NCBI GenBank assembly: GCA_014529385.2
Contig: CM043942.1
Coordinates: 8,562,001 to 8,626,000 of the forward strand
DNA length: 64,000 bases
Direction of reading: 5' to 3'
Origin: Adiantum capillus-veneris
Taxonomy: Eukaryota; Streptophyta; Polypodiopsida; Polypodiales; Pteridaceae
Of this stretch, positions 61,555-64,000 are shown in pieces; the stretch's first letter is position 1, and the number at the start of each line of letters is the position of its first letter. The notes under the pieces were generated by a model. That model was not told the origin of the DNA. It saw nothing but the letters and a program-made list of their open reading frames with translations, and did not search any database. Made by a program: the position numbers and the translations under genes.

Positions 61555-62880
61555 CTAAAATTTGCATGCACGAGTCAACTGGTCACATGAATGGTTGCAC
61601 TTCTTTCTTTGCACACAAAAAAGCTCCAACAGGGTCGTGGAACCAGAAGAATCACCTTTCAAATTTTGTACAGCATCACCAGCCGTTGTATCCACACCCC
61701 CGTCGGTGCTGTCCAATTTTGCATCCTCTGTTGCCACTTCCTCCTTGGCATTCTCGGCCCCGTCCTTGCTCTTTGCTTTGCGTGCCTTTCTACTTTCTTC
61801 CCGTTCCCCTTTCCTAGCGTGTGCCCCTTTCCCTTTCTTGGCATCATCCACCCCTTTCCCCTCCTTGGCATCCACCACCATCTTGTCCTCTCCCTGATCC
61901 CCCTTCTTGGCTTCCAACCCCTTCTTCGCCTCCCCCTCATCCTCCTTGGCCCCATGCTTGGTCTCTTCCCCTACTCCTTAAGGTTCTTCCACCCCGTGCT
62001 TGGTCTCTTCCCTTGCCCCTTTAGGTTCTTCCACTCCCTTCTTGTCTGTAGCACCTTCCCCTTGACTATTCTCATCCTTGCTAGTGATATGATCTTCGGA
62101 CATTGTGTCAAAAACATCTTGAGGGACTTTACCTCCCACATTGTCTTTGTTCTCCCTAACATCATTGTACTCGTAGTCACTTTTTCCTTCACTGTCCCAT
62201 ATGGTATCACCGTGTTGTCCCTTCTTAATCTCTTTCCCTTCCACACTACCATACTTTAAATCATGGAGAACATCCCCTATCTCTTTAGTAATCTCATCCT
62301 CCTCCCATATACGACTTGCAGCAAACTTTGTGGCACCCTGTAAATCCTTCATCGCCTCTCCATTTCTTCCACTAGTCCCAGCCGCTGCAACATCCTCCTC
62401 CTTTGCAAAAACAACAAAATACAACTTGTACTTACAAACAACCTCACATTCAGTGCAAGTAAGCATATGATTTGCAGAACACGCACATACTTACTCTTCA
62501 CAATATGATGCCCACTGACCCAGGAATTTTCCACCTTGGGGACCACCATAGTACAACCAAGTTTGGCACAATGATCCTTGATTTGTAGCAAAGCACTGAA
62601 GCAAAGGGGGTGATACTGATGTTGGCACTCGAACATAAATGTTCCAACAACCCCTGCGGACTCCAACAACTCACCACATGCAATACACACGCCAAACACG
62701 TGGATCATACCCACCGAATCAACAACCTAAGGCCCAGGATATAACATGAATCTCTTCCCAAGCCTAACATCAACAATCACTTCACAAAGAGGGTGTAGCC
62801 TTGTGCTTCCTTCCATGTTGCCTCCAGCATATCATGCTCAGCCTGTTGCCAAACATCACCAAAGGGGGAACCAGATTAGT
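61555..62880 (-). CDS. RING-like zinc-binding protein with a long Lys/Glu-rich tail (hypothetical, possibly broken)
   Basis: Minus strand: WQQAEHDMLEATWKEAQGYT (about 62850), CEVIVDVRLGKRFMLYPGP, a TAG, then VVDSVGMIHVFG and a zinc-binding region CIACGELLESAG ... FECQHQYHPLCFSALLQ ... CAKLGC (62690-62560), i.e. C-x2-C, C-x-H-x3-H-x2-C and a last Cys, like a RING or related finger. After HHIVKSK a GT donor and a later AG (62510 and about 62405) suggest an intron. The following frame EEDVAAAGTSG runs through a strongly charged tail with loose repeats (REETKHGVEEP, GEETKHGAKEDEGEAKKGLE, DDAKKGKGAHARKGEREE), broken by one stop near 61980, to about 61555. No function is assigned. It lies upstream of, and on the same strand as, the FCP1-like remnant, so both could be one gene. 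Confidence 0.5.
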
Positions 62881-64000
62881 ACCCAAAGCTACTAGATTAG
62901 TACCAAAAGCTACCGGTTAGTAACAAAAGTAGTCCTCAAGGCATCATACTAACAAGTAGTACCAAAAACTACCAAAACTACCAAGTCATCAATGACAGAA
63001 GACACTACCAAATCAGAACCATGAGCTACCAATTAGAAGTTGAAACATAAGTAGGGAAAACAAAACCCTAACAACCACCAAACAACTTTGTCAAAATCTA
63101 CCATAACTACCTAAAACTACTAATACCACCAAAACACCATTGATAGAAACCAACCATAAACCACCAAAGGGGGAAACAAAATTCTACCAAAAGCTTTCAG
63201 TTAGTACCAAAATCTAACAAGCAGTCCTCAAGGAACATCTACCAAATAGTACCAAAAAACTAGAAGACAACCATGTACTAAAAATGGAACCAATTCAGAA
63301 CCATGAGCTACCAATTAGTACCAAAAGCTTTCAGCTAGTACTAAAAGCATTATGAATACACTCAAGGAAAAAATAAACAATTCAAACATAACCAAACTAC
63401 CAAAACAACCTTGTTAGATCTGTGCCATAAACTACCAAAGCATAACCAAAAACTACCAAAAGCATACAATAAGGGTTTAGTGGTACTAACAACACATTTA
63501 AAATTACCAAAACTCTCAAAACAACAAAATTACTAGACTACCAAATGTCTAATAACAACATGATAGAAGATACCAAAACAAGAAAGTAGAGCCAGAAAGA
63601 CCCAAAAGATATTAGTATGAATAGAAACTACCGAAATAGCATAGACAAAATTAAAAAATTCTACCTGAAGCTACCAATCTACCTAAAACATGCAACTACC
63701 ATACAAAAGCAGGAGGACCAGACACTGACAAAACTACCAAAGCAAGATTCACAAATACCAAAAAATACCTGGAGCTTTCACAAATACGACAAACTACGAA
63801 AAGATTTCAAAACTGCCAGACTTGCCAAAATCTACCAATACTGAAAAAATTAACTAAAGTACCAGAAACTGCCATAAACTGCCATAAACCACCAAATGTA
63901 TTAGAACTACCAATATAAGTTATTAGAAAGCTGCCAAAAATACCAAAACCACTTTCTCAAGGCATGGATGTCAAGAATTACTTGTTGGAGATCAAATTCT
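62881..64000. repeat. Degenerate TACCAAA/ACCAAAA repeat field
   Basis: About 25-30 copies of ACCAAA in 1.1 kb on the plus strand by eye, commonly as 'agtaccaaaagctacca' or 'aaactaccaaaa', with irregular 12-50 base spacing. Base composition is strongly A- and C-rich and G-poor. There is no coding frame beyond 75 codons, and the field continues to the window edge. Confidence 0.75.

Noticed and set aside
61591-62259. 222-codon plus-strand frame rich in Leu, Phe and Pro
   Set aside because: Antisense shadow of the Lys/Glu-rich tail on the minus strand.

Overview
The window looks like repeat-rich nuclear DNA of a land plant. It holds plant Ty1/copia and Ty3/gypsy retrotransposons, tRNA-iMet-type and tRNA-Asp-type primer-binding sites, spliced gene remnants whose best matches are plant families (A-type cytochrome P450, actin with the conserved plant intron position, soluble epoxide hydrolase, an RZ-1-like RRM/zinc-knuckle protein), and very long GA/CT and GT microsatellites. 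A fern or another seed-free plant would fit, but the sequence alone does not prove this. I see no intact host gene, no CRISPR array and no convincing tRNA or rRNA gene.

Layout. 1 to about 1.2 kb: 5' end (leader, PBS, LTR) of a minus-strand LTR element running off the left edge. 1.3-2.6 kb: minus-strand remnant of a cysteine-rich, transposase-like protein. 2.6-3.1 kb: a three-copy tandem repeat of about 171 bp. 5.6-6.3 kb: a cluster of poly-G tracts and strong foldback hairpins. 8.7-9.2 kb: P450 pseudogene. 9.9-10.8 kb: actin pseudogene carrying a 114-bp GT microsatellite. 12.1-12.4 kb: MITE-like element with inverted ends. 14.5-16.1 kb: a solo gypsy LTR with a perfect 5-bp target duplication.

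16.7-29.9 kb is a nest. A minus-strand copia element is split by a 9.2-kb LTR element (20250-29451) with two LTRs, PBS, polypurine tract and a perfect GCTAT duplication. That inner element codes for gag, zinc knuckles and a protease-like site in one 5.2-kb frame broken only by stop codons. I find no reverse transcriptase or integrase in it, so it is probably non-autonomous. The copia host carries two internal tandem duplications; one of them doubles the zinc knuckle plus protease active site in frame.

31.3-35.1 kb holds an RZ-1-like pseudogene and a four-exon epoxide hydrolase pseudogene with canonical splice sites and a visible catalytic triad. 36.0-36.7 kb is a tandem repeat. 37-57 kb is a pile of plus-strand LTR elements: an LTR end at 37.2 kb, a decayed gypsy copy (39.2-42.3 kb), another LTR end (42.8 kb), two head-to-tail copia copies (44.0-49.4 kb), and a fairly complete gypsy element (49.4-56.9 kb) of the same family as the solo LTR.

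57.3-64 kb is the least ordinary part. A decayed plus-strand transposase-like gene (SDG..SQFK and ENYSFK motifs, Cys/His-rich N-terminal part) is interrupted by a 426-bp inverted repeat. It is followed on the minus strand by an FCP1/HAD-phosphatase-like gene and a RING-like, Lys/Glu-rich gene, all set in DNA full of a degenerate TACCAAA word. Whether these form one mobile unit is a hypothesis, not a demonstrated fact.
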